DNA of 64,000 nucleotides from Hydrogenophaga sp. (GCF_011772445.1 NZ_WVZN01000005.1:62232-126231); one strand, 5' to 3'; counted from the stretch's first letter, positions 26,618-41,257 are shown. Made by a program: numbers and translations. Notes: generated by a model not told the origin, from the sequence alone.

Positions 26618-28213
26618 TCAACGCAGTTGCGCCTTGCGCAGCCGGTAGCTGAACTGGCGCAGCGTGAGCCCCAGGCTCTGGGCCGCGCGGGTCTGGTTGC
26701 CCTGGTGGCGCTCCAGGGCCTCGCGCAAGGTCTGCGCGCTGTGCGATTGCGCGCTCTGGTAGTCGCGCACCAGCGGGGCGGCGTCGCCCGGCGGCGGCGC
26801 CGTCGGGCTTGCTAGGGCCGCGCGCTCGCGCTCGGGCATGAAGCGGCGCAGCGCAGCCGCGTCCACCAGGGCGCCCTCGGCCAGCAGCACCACGCGCTCG
26901 ATCAGGTTGCCCAGCTCGCGGATGTTGCCGGGCCAGTCGTGCGCTTGCAGCGCGGCCAGCGCGTCGGCGCTCAGGTGCACGTTGCGCTGGTGCGCCTGGT
27001 TCGCGCGGCTGAGGAAGTGCAGGGCGATGGCGCGCACGTCCTCGCGCCGCTCGCGCAGGCTGGGCAGGCGGATCGGCACCACGTTGAGCCGGTAGTACAG
27101 GTCCTGACGGAAGCGGCCGGCCTGCACGTCGCGCGCGAGGTCGCGGTGGGTGGCGGCCACCAGGCGCACGTCCACGCGCTGCTCGCGCGTGCCGCCCAGG
27201 CGCACCAGCGTGCCCTCCTGCAGCGCGCGCAGCAGCTTGCTCTGCATCGACAGCGGCAGCTCGCCGATCTCGTCGAGGAAGAGGGTGCCGCCGTGCGCCT
27301 GCTCGAACCAGCCCGCGCGCGCGCCGGCCGCGCCGGTGAAGGCGCCGCGCTCGTGGCCGAACAGCTCGGACTCGAGCAGCGTCTCGGGGATGGCCGCGCA
27401 GTTGACCTTGATGAAGGGCTGGTCGTGCCGCGGGCTGGCCAGGTGCACGGCGCGCGCGAACAGCTCCTTGCCCGAGCCCGATTCGCCCAGCAACAGCACC
27501 GTGGCCTGCGACTGCGAGACGCGTTCCAGTTCCGCCAGGGCCTGCAGCAGGGCGTTCGAGCGGCCGATGAGCCCGTAGCGCGCGCTGGCGCTGTCCAGGG
27601 CGCGCTCCAGGGCCGCGTTGCGCGCCTGCAGCTGGCGCGTCTGCTCGGCCACCAGTTGCTCCAGCTCCAGCAGCTGGCCGGTCAGTGTGGCCAGCAGGCG
27701 CAGCAGCGCCAGGTCGTCGTTGAGGTGGCGCTGGCGGCTGCGGATGCGGTGGCAGGCCAGCACGCCCACGGTGGCGCCGCGCACCGCCACGGGCAGGGCG
27801 ATGAAGGCCACGGTCTGTGGCGGCAGTTGCGCGCGGCGCACGGCGCGGAACAGGAACAGGGGCTCGGCGTCCACGTCCTGCACGATGGCGGGCAGGCCGC
27901 TGGCCAGCACGCGGCCGGTGATGCCCTCGCCCCAGCGGTAGCGGCCGCGTGCGGTCTCGGCTTTTGTCAGCCCGTAGGCGTGGCGGATCGAGGCCAGGCG
28001 CTGGCCGTCTGCGCCGACCCCGTCGTCCACCAGCACCAGGCGGCCCCGGTTGAGGCCCAGCAACTCGCTCATGAGGTGCAGCATCTCGCGGAACACCTCG
28101 GCCGGCGCCAGGCTGCGGCCCACGAGGGCCATCACCTGGCGCATCAGCAGCAGCTCCTGGGCGCGCCAGTCGGTGGGGGTGTCTGGCGTGAGCTTGTTCG
28201 CGTCGGCGGGCAT
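26618..28213 (-). CDS. Sigma-54-dependent Fis-family transcriptional activator (GAF-AAA-HTH)
   Basis: A 531-aa enhancer-binding protein. An N-terminal GAF-like sensor (about 20-170) contains PALFLFR and [10 protein letters not shown]; a coiled helix follows ([20 protein letters not shown]). The AAA+ domain has Walker A GESGSGKE (about residue 241), GAFTGA (about 288, the sigma-54 contact loop), Walker [10 protein letters not shown] and the sensor [19 protein letters not shown]. The C-terminus is a Fis HTH ([32 protein letters not shown]). No receiver domain is present, so a small ligand or redox signal is sensed by GAF. The start is less certain; ATG 28213 is chosen and ATG 28234 is possible. 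It faces the downstream sulfurtransferase operon in the same direction. Confidence 0.93.
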   Translation of the reverse strand: MPADANKLTPDTPTDWRAQELLLMRQVMALVGRSLAPAEVFREMLHLMSELLGLNRGRLVLVDDGVGADGQRLASIRHAYGLTKAETARGRYRWGEGITGRVLASGLPAIVQDVDAEPLFLFRAVRRAQLPPQTVAFIALPVAVRGATVGVLACHRIRSRQRHLNDDLALLRLLATLTGQLLELEQLVAEQTRQLQARNAALERALDSASARYGLIGRSNALLQALAELERVSQSQATVLLLGESGSGKELFARAVHLASPRHDQPFIKVNCAAIPETLLESELFGHERGAFTGAAGARAGWFEQAHGGTLFLDEIGELPLSMQSKLLRALQEGTLVRLGGTREQRVDVRLVAATHRDLARDVQAGRFRQDLYYRLNVVPIRLPSLRERREDVRAIALHFLSRANQAHQRNVHLSADALAALQAHDWPGNIRELGNLIERVVLLAEGALVDAAALRRFMPERERAALASPTAPPPGDAAPLVRDYQSAQSHSAQTLREALERHQGNQTRAAQSLGLTLRQFSYRLRKAQLR

Positions 28214-28277
28214 GGCGTGGGGGCAAGCAAGCATCGCACCAGTGAAGCGCCAGGGGGCCCCGCTAAAATCGCCGCCT

Positions 28278-28360
28278 CTCAAGGAGCGTTGCAGCGGCCA
28301 GTCCCCCACGGGACCGGGGCCGTCAGGCTTGAGCGGGCTCGACCGGCCCCAACGACGCTC
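28278..28360 (+). ncRNA. SAH riboswitch upstream of metH
   Basis: The leader matches the S-adenosylhomocysteine riboswitch: a core AAGGAGCGTTGCAGCGG, a 3' segment CAACGACGCTC, and CAGGCTTGAG between. P1 pairs GAGCG (28284-28288) with CGCTC (28356-28360) and TTG with CAA (28350-28352). A hairpin pairs CGGCC (28295-28299) with GGCCG (28318-28322) and GTCCC with GGGAC. CTCAAG (28278-28283) pairs with CTTGAG (28328-28333) as the pseudoknot. SAH riboswitches turn on SAH recycling genes, fitting metH 40 bases later. A -10-like TAAAAT lies at 28264-28269. Confidence 0.88.
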
Positions 28361-28399
28361 GCCAGCACGGTGTTTTCGCAATCAAGCCTGGTGAGCCCC

Positions 28400-31138
<2,739 letters not shown>

Positions 31139-31196
31139 TCCAGGTCTGAGGGCGACGCGGGCGCCCGCACGTGAGCGCCGCCGTGGGCGGCCAGGT

Positions 31197-31721
31197 TCAC
31201 GCAGGTCTCGGCAATGCCAGGCGCATCAGCTCGGGCCGCAGCTGGCCCAACGCGGCCAGGGCGGGCGCGTCGTCGCGCAGGAAGCCGAAGTCCGCGAAAT
31301 CGAAGCCGGGGCCGACCGTCGCGCCGCACAAGGCGAAGTCCGCGTCCAGGGGTTCGGCCGCCTGCCACCAGCCCGCCGGCACGGTGTGGCGGGGCGCCTG
31401 GTTCGCTGCGGCGACGCCCAGCGTGAGCCCGTGCAGGGCGTCCAGCGAGGGCGGCATCAGCCACAGGCGAAGCGGCCCGCCCTCCACCAGGTGCCAGACC
31501 TCGTCGCTGCCGACGCGGTGCCAGGCGCTGAACTGGCCGCGCACCAGGAGGAAGTCGATCGTCGTCAAGGCGCTGCGCGGCGGGCGGCCGTCACCGGGCT
31601 GCACCGGATGCGGCGAGCGGAACGTCTCGCGGTACCAGCCGCCTTCGGGATGCGCTTGCAGGCCGAGCCAGCGCACCAGGTCGGCGGCGCGGCCCTCGGG
31701 GAGGGGCTTGGAGGGGATCAT
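31197..31721 (-). CDS. Cupin (DUF985) family protein
   Basis: A 174-aa single cupin of the DUF985 group. Family blocks are LGLQAHPEGGWYRETFRS near the start, TTIDFLLVRGQFSAWHRVGSDEVWHLVEGG (metal-type His and Glu) and FDFADFGFL near the end. No enzymatic function is established for this family; a sugar- or metal-binding role has been suggested from structures. It is convergent with metH, 58 bp away. Confidence 0.9.
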   Translation of the reverse strand: MIPSKPLPEGRAADLVRWLGLQAHPEGGWYRETFRSPHPVQPGDGRPPRSALTTIDFLLVRGQFSAWHRVGSDEVWHLVEGGPLRLWLMPPSLDALHGLTLGVAAANQAPRHTVPAGWWQAAEPLDADFALCGATVGPGFDFADFGFLRDDAPALAALGQLRPELMRLALPRPA

Positions 31722-31772
31722 CGGTGGGTGTGCGTGTCGTGTTCAGGCCGGGGGTCGACCACAGCGGCATTC

Positions 31773-33915
<2,143 letters not shown>

Positions 33916-33951
33916 CCTGGCCATCCCCTGAACCCCAACCGAGCAATCCAA

Positions 33952-35346
33952 ATGAAGAAATTCCTGGCTTCCCTGTTGCTGGGCCTCGGCCTGGCGATCG
34001 GCGGTGGCGCAGCCATCGCACAGACGACCACCGAGGCTCCCCCGGCCGCCACCGCGCCCGCGGCTGAAGCACCCGCCGCCGCTGCGCCGGCCGCTGCCGA
34101 AGAGGCGCCCAAAGAAACCGTGGACAAAGGCGACGTCGCCTGGATGATGCTGTCCACCATTCTGGTGCTGCTGATGGTCGTGCCCGGTCTGGCGCTGTTC
34201 TACGGCGGCCTGGTGCGCAGCAAGAACGTGCTGTCGGTGCTGATGCAGGTGATGGTGGTGTTCTCGCTCATCGCCGTGCTCTGGGCCGTCTACGGCTACA
34301 GCCTGGCGTTCGGCGGCGAGGGCCTCATCATCGGCAACCTCGACAAGCTGTTCCTGATGGGCGTGACGGCCGATTCGCTGGCCGCCACCTTCACCCCGGG
34401 CGTGATGATCCCCGAGTTCATCTTCATCGCCTTCCAGTGCACCTTCGCCGGCATCACCTGCGCGCTGATCGTGGGCTCCTTCGCCGAGCGCATCAAGTTC
34501 GGCTCCGTGCTGCTGTTCTCGGCCCTGTGGTTCACCTTCAGCTACCTGCCGATCGCCCACATGGTCTGGGGCGCGGGCGGTTACCTGTTCGACAAGGGCG
34601 CGCTGGACTTCGCCGGCGGTACCGTGGTCCACATCAACGCCGGTGTGGCCGGCCTGGTGGGTGCCTACGTGCTGGGCAAGCGCATCGGCTACGGCAAGGA
34701 AGCGCTGACGCCGCACAGCCTGACGCTGACCATGGTGGGCGCCTCGCTGCTGTGGGTGGGCTGGTTCGGTTTCAACGCCGGCTCCAACCTGGAAGCCACG
34801 GGCGGTGCGGGCCTGGCCTTCATCAACACCCTGTTCGCCACCGCCGCCGCCGTGCTGGCCTGGTGCATCGGTGAAGCCCTGTCCAAAGGCAAGGCCTCCA
34901 TGCTGGGTGCCGCCTCGGGCGCCGTCGCCGGTCTCGTGGCCATCACCCCGGCCTGCGGCACGGTGGGTCCCATGGGCGCCATCGTGATCGGCCTGGTCGC
35001 CGGCTTCCTCTGCCTGTGGGGCGTCAACGGCCTCAAGAAGATGCTGGGCGCGGACGACTCGCTGGACGTGTTCGGCGTGCACGGCGTGGGCGGCATCGTC
35101 GGTGCCTTGCTGACCGGCGTGTTCTCCGCCGGTACGCTGGGCGGCATCAAGGGCGACGATTTCTCCATCGGCAGCCAGCTGGTGATCCAGGCCGAAGGCG
35201 TGCTCATCACGATCGTCTGGTCCGCCGTCGTGGCCTTCATCTGCTACAAGATCGTCGACATGGTCATGGGCCTGCGTGTGAGCGAAGAGGCCGAACGCGA
35301 AGGCCTGGACATCACCTCGCACGGCGAGACCGCCTACCACCGCTGA
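33952..35346 (+). CDS. amtB: Ammonium transporter AmtB
   Basis: A 464-aa ammonium channel with a cleavable-type signal peptide (KKFLASLLLGLGLAIGGGAAIAQ) and an alanine/proline-rich linker of about 35 residues, then 11 membrane segments. The twin pore histidines are in AGGTVVHINAGVAG and VFGVHGVGGIVG; the DDSLDVFGVHG loop and the Phe gate region are intact. It imports ammonium and is gated by GlnK. The signal peptide plus long linker is common in betaproteobacterial Amts. A terminator follows. Confidence 0.97.
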   Translation: MKKFLASLLLGLGLAIGGGAAIAQTTTEAPPAATAPAAEAPAAAAPAAAEEAPKETVDKGDVAWMMLSTILVLLMVVPGLALFYGGLVRSKNVLSVLMQVMVVFSLIAVLWAVYGYSLAFGGEGLIIGNLDKLFLMGVTADSLAATFTPGVMIPEFIFIAFQCTFAGITCALIVGSFAERIKFGSVLLFSALWFTFSYLPIAHMVWGAGGYLFDKGALDFAGGTVVHINAGVAGLVGAYVLGKRIGYGKEALTPHSLTLTMVGASLLWVGWFGFNAGSNLEATGGAGLAFINTLFATAAAVLAWCIGEALSKGKASMLGAASGAVAGLVAITPACGTVGPMGAIVIGLVAGFLCLWGVNGLKKMLGADDSLDVFGVHGVGGIVGALLTGVFSAGTLGGIKGDDFSIGSQLVIQAEGVLITIVWSAVVAFICYKIVDMVMGLRVSEEAEREGLDITSHGETAYHR

Positions 35347-35396
35347 TTGACTCCAGGGGGGCGTCCCGTCCGAGGACGGGGTGCTTTCCGGCTCTG

Positions 35397-35430
35397 GCCC
35401 GAGGCCCGACAGGTCCTCGGGCTTTTTTTC
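35397..35430 (+). terminator. Rho-independent terminator after amtB
   Basis: GCCCGAGG pairs with CCTCGGGC around a ten-base loop, followed by seven T residues. It lies 51 bases after the amtB stop and would end the glnK-amtB transcript. Confidence 0.9.
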
Positions 35431-35503
35431 GTCCGTACCCCGGGGAGCAGGGGGCGCAAGCAGGCCCTAGCATCGCCGCCCGGATCAAACAAGGGACGTG
35501 CGC

Positions 35504-35746
35504 ATGGGCTGGATGAAGTGGCGGGGTGGTGTGGCGGTGGCGGTGGCGGTGACGGCGCTGCTGCTCGCGGGTGCTCAGGCCATCGCGGCCAAGGCCGACG
35601 ATCCACCGGCGCGGCGCGCGCCGGGCAAGGTCACCTTTCACAAGGCGCCCTCCGAAGAGAGCCCGGCCGCACGCGAGCGGCGCCTCAAACGCGAGTGCAA
35701 GGGCCGGCCCAACGCTGGCGCCTGCCTCGGGTTCGCCTCGCGCTGA
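35504..35746 (+). CDS. Small exported hypothetical protein
   Basis: An 80-aa protein with an N-terminal signal peptide (GGVAVAVAVTALLLAGAQAIAAKA) and a short, charged mature part with two cysteines (about 64 and 74 in ECKGRPNAGACLG), possibly a disulfide. ATG 35504 is chosen because AAGGGA lies about seven bases upstream; an in-frame GTG at 35498 is too close to it. The family is not recognised. It lies between the amtB terminator and glcE and may be independent of both. Confidence 0.65.
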   Translation: MGWMKWRGGVAVAVAVTALLLAGAQAIAAKADDPPARRAPGKVTFHKAPSEESPAARERRLKRECKGRPNAGACLGFASR

Positions 35747-35828
35747 CCCGCGGGGCGCCGGCGGCGTTGCAGCCGCGCGTGCAAAAAATTCAAGGCCCGC
35801 GCGGTGAGTGGCCGCTACCATCGCCGCC

Positions 35829-36983
35829 ATGCCCGTGTCCCACGCCGCGCCGTCCGCAGAGGCGGCCTTCGTTCCCGCCAGCGACCACCCCCAGGAACTC
35901 ATCGACCGGGTGCGCGACGCCGTGGCCGCGCGCACGCCACTGCGCCTGGTGGGCGGCGGCACCAAGGCCTTCGTGCACGCGCCCGTGGCGGGGGAGGCGC
36001 TCGATCTGCGCACCCACAGCGGCATCCTTAACCACGAGCCCAGCGAGCTCGTGGTCACCGTGCGCGCCGGCACACCGCTGGCGGAGCTGGAGGCCGCCCT
36101 GGAAGAACACGGCCAGTGTCTGCCGTTCGAGCCTCCGCGCTTCGGTGCGGGCGGCACGGTGGGTGGGGCCGTGGCCTCGGGCCTGGCCGGGCCCGCGCGC
36201 GCCAGTGTGGGCGGCGCGCGGGACTACGTGCTCGGCGCGCGCCTCATCAATGGCCGGGGCGAACTGCTCACTTTCGGCGGCCAGGTGATGAAAAACGTGG
36301 CCGGCTACGACGTGAGCCGCGCGCTCGCGGGCAGTTGGGGCGCCCTGGGCCTCATCACCGAGCTCAGCCTGAAGGTGCTGCCCGTGGCGCCGGCCGAGGC
36401 CACGCTGGTGTTCGAAGTCGACCAGTTCAACGCGCTGGAGCGCCTGCACCGCTGGGGCGGGCAGCCGCTGCCGATCAACGCCTCGCGCTGGCTCCAGGAG
36501 GCCGGCGCGGGCGATCGCCTGTGCCTGCGCCTGCGCGGCGCCGTCGCGGCGGTGGAGGCCGCGTGCGAGCGCCTGCTGGCCGAGGCGCCGGGCGCGCGGC
36601 TGGACAACACCCAGGCCAGCTCGGACTGGGCCGCCTGCCGCGACCATCACCTGCCCTTCTTCACCGACGCGCCCTCGCCGGATCACGGTCTGTGGCGCGT
36701 GTCCGTGCCACAGACCGCCGCGCCGCTGCTGGGCGAGTGGCCGCAGCTCATCGAATGGCAGGGCGCCCAGCGCTGGCTGTGGGCGCCCGTGGCGGCGGCC
36801 GAGGCGATCCGCACCGCCGCGCGAGTCGCGGGTGGCCACGCGCAACTGTTCCGCGCCCCGCTCTCGGGCGATGGCGGCGTGCCTCGCGCGGACGCGCCCA
36901 GCCCCGCGCTGCGTGCCGTGATGCGCCGCCTGCGCGAAGCCTTCGACCCGCACGGCATCTTCCAGGCCCCCGACCTGTTCTGA
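35829..36983 (+). CDS. glcE: Glycolate oxidase FAD-binding subunit GlcE
   Basis: A 384-aa subunit of glycolate dehydrogenase with an FAD_binding_4 domain: [11 protein letters not shown] near residue 40, [40 protein letters not shown] and [22 protein letters not shown]. The C-terminal part (about 170-384) is less conserved. With GlcD and GlcF it oxidises glycolate to glyoxylate at the membrane. ATG 35829 gives the standard start. glcF follows by one base, but glcD, usually the first gene, is not immediately upstream. Confidence 0.93.
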   Translation: MPVSHAAPSAEAAFVPASDHPQELIDRVRDAVAARTPLRLVGGGTKAFVHAPVAGEALDLRTHSGILNHEPSELVVTVRAGTPLAELEAALEEHGQCLPFEPPRFGAGGTVGGAVASGLAGPARASVGGARDYVLGARLINGRGELLTFGGQVMKNVAGYDVSRALAGSWGALGLITELSLKVLPVAPAEATLVFEVDQFNALERLHRWGGQPLPINASRWLQEAGAGDRLCLRLRGAVAAVEAACERLLAEAPGARLDNTQASSDWAACRDHHLPFFTDAPSPDHGLWRVSVPQTAAPLLGEWPQLIEWQGAQRWLWAPVAAAEAIRTAARVAGGHAQLFRAPLSGDGGVPRADAPSPALRAVMRRLREAFDPHGIFQAPDLF

Positions 36984-36984
36984 C

Positions 36985-38217
36985 ATGCAGACCCAGCTCG
37001 CCCCCGAGTTCCAGGGCACCGCGCACGGCCGCGAGGCCGAGGCCATCCTGCGCAAGTGCGTGCACTGCGGCTTCTGCACCGCCACCTGCCCCACCTACCA
37101 GCTGCTGGGCGACGAGCTCGACGGCCCGCGCGGGCGCATCTACCTCATCAAGCAGGTGCTCGAAGGCGCCACGCCCACGCGCAAGACGCAGCTGCACCTG
37201 GACCGCTGCCTCACCTGCCGCAACTGCGAGAGCACCTGCCCCAGCGGCGTGCAGTACGGGCACCTGGTGGACATCGGCCGCGCCGTCGTCGAACAGAAGG
37301 TGCCGCGCCCCGCGGGCGAGCGCGCCGTGCGCTGGCTGCTCAAGGAAGGCCTGACCTCGCCCCTGTTCGGGCCCGCGATGAAGCTGGGCCAGGCGGTGCG
37401 CGGCCTGTTGCCGGCGGCCCTCAAGGCCAAGGTGCCCGCACCGCAGGCGGCCGGCGCCTGGCCCACGCGTTCGCACCCACGCCAGGTGCTCATGCTCGCG
37501 GGCTGCGTGCAGCCGGCCATGGCGCCCAACATCAATGCCGCCACCGCGCGCGTGCTCGACGCGGCCGGCATCCAGACGATCGTGGCGCCCGAGGCCGGAT
37601 GCTGCGGCGCAGTGAAGTTCCACCTCAACGACCACGGCGGCGGCCTGGCGCAGATGCGCGCCAACATCGACGCCTGGTGGCCTTTCGTGGAGCAGGGCGC
37701 CGAGGCCATCGTCATGAACGCCTCGGGCTGCGGCGTGATGGTCAAGGACTACGGCCACGCGCTGCGCGACGACCCCGCCTACGCCGACAAGGCCGCGCGC
37801 ATCGCCGCGCTCACGCGCGACCTGTCCGAGCTGCTGCCCGAACTGGTGCCCGCGCTCAAGCCCCAGCTCGCGCGCGTGCCCGATGCGCAGCGGGTGGTGG
37901 CCTACCACCCGCCCTGCACGCAGCAGCACGGCCAGCAGCTGCGCGGTGGCGTGGAGCGAGGCCTGGGCGAGCTCGGCTTCACCGTGCAGCTCGCGCGCAA
38001 CGAGGCGCACCTGTGCTGCGGCTCGGCCGGCACCTACTCGGTGCTCGAGCCGGAGATCGCCTACGAACTGCGCGACCGCAAGCTCGGCCACCTGGGCGAA
38101 CTCAAGCCCGCCGTGATTGCCAGCGCCAACATCGGCTGCATCACGCACCTGCAGAGCGGCACCGGCACGCCCGTGCGGCACTGGGTCGAGCTGCTGGACG
38201 ACGCGCTGCGCGCCTGA
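36985..38217 (+). CDS. glcF: Glycolate oxidase iron-sulfur subunit GlcF
   Basis: A 410-aa protein with two 4Fe-4S ferredoxin clusters ([14 protein letters not shown] near 25, [15 protein letters not shown] near 76) and two CCG domains ([21 protein letters not shown] with upstream HPPCTQQ). It takes electrons from the GlcDE flavins towards the quinone pool. The start is one base after the glcE stop. Length is typical of the family (about 405 aa). Confidence 0.96.
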   Translation: MQTQLAPEFQGTAHGREAEAILRKCVHCGFCTATCPTYQLLGDELDGPRGRIYLIKQVLEGATPTRKTQLHLDRCLTCRNCESTCPSGVQYGHLVDIGRAVVEQKVPRPAGERAVRWLLKEGLTSPLFGPAMKLGQAVRGLLPAALKAKVPAPQAAGAWPTRSHPRQVLMLAGCVQPAMAPNINAATARVLDAAGIQTIVAPEAGCCGAVKFHLNDHGGGLAQMRANIDAWWPFVEQGAEAIVMNASGCGVMVKDYGHALRDDPAYADKAARIAALTRDLSELLPELVPALKPQLARVPDAQRVVAYHPPCTQQHGQQLRGGVERGLGELGFTVQLARNEAHLCCGSAGTYSVLEPEIAYELRDRKLGHLGELKPAVIASANIGCITHLQSGTGTPVRHWVELLDDALRA

Positions 38218-38223
38218 GCCCGC

Positions 38224-38586
38224 ATGATCCCCGCGCTGGCCACCCTGCTCGTGTTCCAGCTGCTGGGTGAGGTGACCGTGCTCGCCACCGCCGCGCCGGT
38301 GCCCGGGCCGGTGGTGGGCCTGGCCCTGCTGCTGGCCACGCTGGCGCTGCGTCCGGCCTGGCTGGACGCCATCAAGCCCACCGCGCAGGGGCTTCTGCAG
38401 CACCTCTCGCTGCTGTTCGTGCCGGCCGGCGTGGGGGTCATGCAGCACCTGCAGCGTCTGGGCGACGAGGCCCTGGCCATCGGCGTGGCGCTGGTGGTGA
38501 GTACGCTCGTGGGCCTGGCGGTGTCGGCCTGGACCATGGTCTGGTTGATGCGTCGGCAGCCACGTCGCAACGGAGCGGCGCGATGA
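38224..38586 (+). CDS. lrgA: CidA/LrgA family membrane protein
   Basis: A 120-aa holin-like protein with about four hydrophobic segments. The family block [21 protein letters not shown] is near residue 26-46, and [14 protein letters not shown] matches the second conserved region. CidA/LrgA works with LrgB/CidB; recent work links the family to export of small metabolites, including glycolate in plants (PLGG1 is a fused homologue), so its place directly after glcEF is meaningful. Overlaps lrgB by four bases. Confidence 0.88.
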   Translation: MIPALATLLVFQLLGEVTVLATAAPVPGPVVGLALLLATLALRPAWLDAIKPTAQGLLQHLSLLFVPAGVGVMQHLQRLGDEALAIGVALVVSTLVGLAVSAWTMVWLMRRQPRRNGAAR

Positions 38587-39323
38587 ACGTGGAAACGCCG
38601 CGCCGCCTCATCGACATCTGGGTCTACCTCGCGGCCACGCCGCTGCTGGGCCTCACGCTCACGCTCATCGTCTACCACGCGGCCTTCGTGCTGTACCGGC
38701 GCAGCGGCTTTCACCCGCTGGCCAACCCGGTGCCGCCCACCGTGCTGGTGCTGGCCACGCTGCTGTGGGCCACCGGCACGCCCTACGCCACCTACTTCGA
38801 AGGCGCGCAGTTCGTGCACTTCCTGCTCGGCCCCGTCACCGTGGCGCTGGCGGTGCCGCTGTTCGAGCAGTTGCACCGCCTGCGCCGCCTGGCCTTGCCG
38901 CTGATTGCCGCGCTGGTGGCCGGTGCCCTGGCGGCCGCCGCCACCGCCATCGTGGTGGCCTGGCTGCTCGGCGCCTCACCCGCCACCATGGCCTCGCTCG
39001 CACCCAAGTCGGTCACCATGCCGGTGGCCATGGGCATCAGCGAAAAAATCGGCGGCCTGCCCTCGCTCACCGCCGTGCTCGTCATGGCCACTGGCGTGCT
39101 CGGCGCGGTGGGTGGGCGCTTCCTCTTCGATGCGCTTCGCATCCGTGAGCCGGCCGTTCGCGGCTTCGCGCTGGGAACGATCGCGCACGGCATCGGCACC
39201 GCGCGGGCGTTTCAGGAGAGTGAGGAGGCCGGGGCGTTCGCGGGACTGGCGATGGGGCTGAGCGCGCTGCTCAACGCGCTCGTGCTGCCGTCCCTGGCGG
39301 GAGCGTTGCTGCGTTATCTGTAG
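38583..39323 (+). CDS. lrgB: LrgB/CidB family membrane protein
   Basis: A 246-aa LrgB-type protein with six to eight membrane segments. Family motifs: [46 protein letters not shown] near the N-terminus, [20 protein letters not shown] and [13 protein letters not shown]. It forms a pair with LrgA (four-base overlap). Plant LrgAB fusion PLGG1 is a glycolate/glycerate transporter, so a glycolate-related carrier role next to glcEF is plausible, though not shown for bacteria here. Confidence 0.92.
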   Translation: MNVETPRRLIDIWVYLAATPLLGLTLTLIVYHAAFVLYRRSGFHPLANPVPPTVLVLATLLWATGTPYATYFEGAQFVHFLLGPVTVALAVPLFEQLHRLRRLALPLIAALVAGALAAAATAIVVAWLLGASPATMASLAPKSVTMPVAMGISEKIGGLPSLTAVLVMATGVLGAVGGRFLFDALRIREPAVRGFALGTIAHGIGTARAFQESEEAGAFAGLAMGLSALLNALVLPSLAGALLRYL

Positions 39324-39329
39324 CGCGAT

Positions 39330-39815
39330 TCAAGCCGCCAGCGCCGCCTCGATGTCCCCCGCCAGCTTGGCCGGTGCGTCCTGGGGGGCGTAGCGCTTGA
39401 GCACCTTGCCGTCCTTGCCGACCAGGAACTTGGTGAAGTTCCACTTGATGGCCTTGCTGCCCAGCAGGCCCGGCGCCTCGGCGGTGAGCCAGCGGTACAG
39501 CGGGTGCGCCTCGGCGCCGTTGACGTCGATCTTGGCCATCATGGGAAAGCTCACGCCGTAGTTGAGCTGGCAGAAGCCGGCGATCTCCTCGTTGCTGCCC
39601 GGGTCCTGCGAACCGAACTGGTTGCAGGGGAAGCCCAGCACCGCCAGGCCTCGCGGGCCATAGGTCTTGTGCAGCTCTTCCAGCCCCGCGAACTGGGGCG
39701 TGAAGCCGCAGGCGCTGGCGGTGTTGACGATGAGCAGCACCTGGCCCTTGTACCGGCTCAGGGGCGCGGGCTGGCCGTTGATGGTCTGGGCTTCGAAGTC
39801 GTAGACGCTGGACAT
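39330..39815 (-). CDS. Glutathione peroxidase family protein
   Basis: A 161-aa thioredoxin-fold peroxidase. Catalytic Cys36 in NTASACGFTPQ, Gln70 in GFPCNQFGSQ and the Trp/Asn of KWNFTKFLV are all present. It is cysteine-based, not selenocysteine, and such enzymes commonly use thioredoxin to reduce organic peroxides. ATG 39815 is chosen because it begins the standard fold; the upstream in-frame part has no family character. Convergent with lrgB, six bases apart. Confidence 0.94.
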   Translation of the reverse strand: MSSVYDFEAQTINGQPAPLSRYKGQVLLIVNTASACGFTPQFAGLEELHKTYGPRGLAVLGFPCNQFGSQDPGSNEEIAGFCQLNYGVSFPMMAKIDVNGAEAHPLYRWLTAEAPGLLGSKAIKWNFTKFLVGKDGKVLKRYAPQDAPAKLAGDIEAALAA

Positions 39816-39976
39816 GAGGGGGCTCCTGAAGTGGGCGCGCAGTGTCTGGCGCGCGACAGAATCTTCACATGGCGGCATGAACGGCGGTGCGCGCCTCACC
39901 CAAAAACCCGGCGGCGCGCCATACTGCGCCGGCCCCCAAAGGGTTTCAAAACGTGTCGCGGGGCGTGGAGCGGGTA

Positions 39977-41239
39977 ATGGAGGCTGCCTACACCGTGGCG
40001 CTTGTGGGGTTCGCCCAGCACGAGAGCGCCACCTTCGAATCGTTCTTCCGGCTCGCCGCGCGGCGGCCACCGGCCTATCGGGTGCAGGAGGAGGTACTCG
40101 ACGCGCAGTTGCTGCTCGTCAACGCCGACAACGCGCAGGCCGTGGCCCTGGTGCGCGACGCCACCTTGCCCGGGCGGGTGCTGCTGATCGGTGCGCACGA
40201 CGCCGGCACCGGCTGGCCGGTGGAGCGCAAGCCGGTGCGCCTGGTCTCGCTGCTGGGGTCGCTGGACGCCCTCGTGGGTCTGCGCACGGCGCGCGCGGCG
40301 GCGGCCACGGCGGCACCGCTTGCGCCAGGTCTCGCGGACACCGAAGCCTTCAAGGCCTCGCAACTGCACGGCCTGCAGGCCAGCATGCGCCTGGCCAGCG
40401 GCAAGCCGCAACCCATCGCGCCCCTGCCTCCCTCCGCCCGTGCGCGGCGCCGCTCGCCCGAGACCGAGTTTCCGCCCACGCGGCCGATGACGCGCGAGGA
40501 AGCGCTGGCGATGATCGCGCGCGCGGCGGGCATGGCCGTCGAGGCGGATGCTTCGTCGCCGCCGTCCACGGCGCCCATGCCGGCAGCCGCACGACAGCTG
40601 CCTGCCGCAACCGCCTACACGCCGGCGCCAGCGACGCCTCGCATGGCCCCGGGCAGTCCGCCCGAGGCCGGCAAGGCGCGCACCGGCACCGTCAGCATTC
40701 CGCTGCGCGGCGCCACCGACTTCGCCGACCTCGAGGACCTGCTCAACGTCGCGCCGCCCGCGCCGCGCGCGCGCAATTCCCGCCTGGCCTCGCGGCTGCG
40801 ACAGGGTGACGCCGCCGTGCCCGAGGTGCCGCGCGGCGACGCGCTGCTGGTGGGGCAGAGCCTGGTGGAGGGTCGCATCCTGCTCAAACGCTTCCGAAAG
40901 TACGAGTTGTCGATGGACTGGTGCCGCGAACCCGCGCAGGTGCAGGCCATGCTCAAGGCGCACCCGTACCGGCTGGTCGTCATCGACCGCCTGAGCGGTG
41001 AGCCCGACGCTTTTCAGGTGTGCCGCTGGGCCAAGCAAGCCAAGGGGCCCAAGGGCGCGGCCACGGTGATCCTGTTTGCGCCCAGCGCGGGCAGCATGGA
41101 ACGCATGAAGGCCGGCCTGGCCGGCGCCGACGCCTACCTCTCGCGCTCGGTGAGCGAGGCCGACCTGTACAAGGTGCTGGCGCAGCACCGCCTGGTGAGC
41201 CTCAACGGCTTCGCGCCTACGAACGTGGGCAGCTTTTGA
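39977..41239 (+). CDS. Protein with degenerate C-terminal receiver-like domain
   Basis: A 420-aa soluble protein. The N-terminal part (about 1-100, YTVALVGFAQHESATFESFF) and C-terminal part (about 305-405) both look like receiver folds. In the C-terminal one an Asp is kept in LVVIDRLSGEPDAFQV, the switch-like LFAPSAG is present, but the conserved Lys is replaced in AYLSRSVSEADL. The middle is proline/alanine-rich and unstructured. I do not recognise a named family. It may be a phosphorylation-independent adaptor. ATG 39977 has GGAG upstream. No histidine kinase is adjacent. Confidence 0.7.
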   Translation: MEAAYTVALVGFAQHESATFESFFRLAARRPPAYRVQEEVLDAQLLLVNADNAQAVALVRDATLPGRVLLIGAHDAGTGWPVERKPVRLVSLLGSLDALVGLRTARAAAATAAPLAPGLADTEAFKASQLHGLQASMRLASGKPQPIAPLPPSARARRRSPETEFPPTRPMTREEALAMIARAAGMAVEADASSPPSTAPMPAAARQLPAATAYTPAPATPRMAPGSPPEAGKARTGTVSIPLRGATDFADLEDLLNVAPPAPRARNSRLASRLRQGDAAVPEVPRGDALLVGQSLVEGRILLKRFRKYELSMDWCREPAQVQAMLKAHPYRLVVIDRLSGEPDAFQVCRWAKQAKGPKGAATVILFAPSAGSMERMKAGLAGADAYLSRSVSEADLYKVLAQHRLVSLNGFAPTNVGSF

Positions 41240-41257
41240 CGCGCGTCGCGTGAGGTG

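Noticed and set aside
31177..31191. GCCGCC-GTG-GGCGGC hairpin between convergent metH and cupin genes
   Set aside because: No T tract follows on either strand and the loop is too tight; weak as a terminator.
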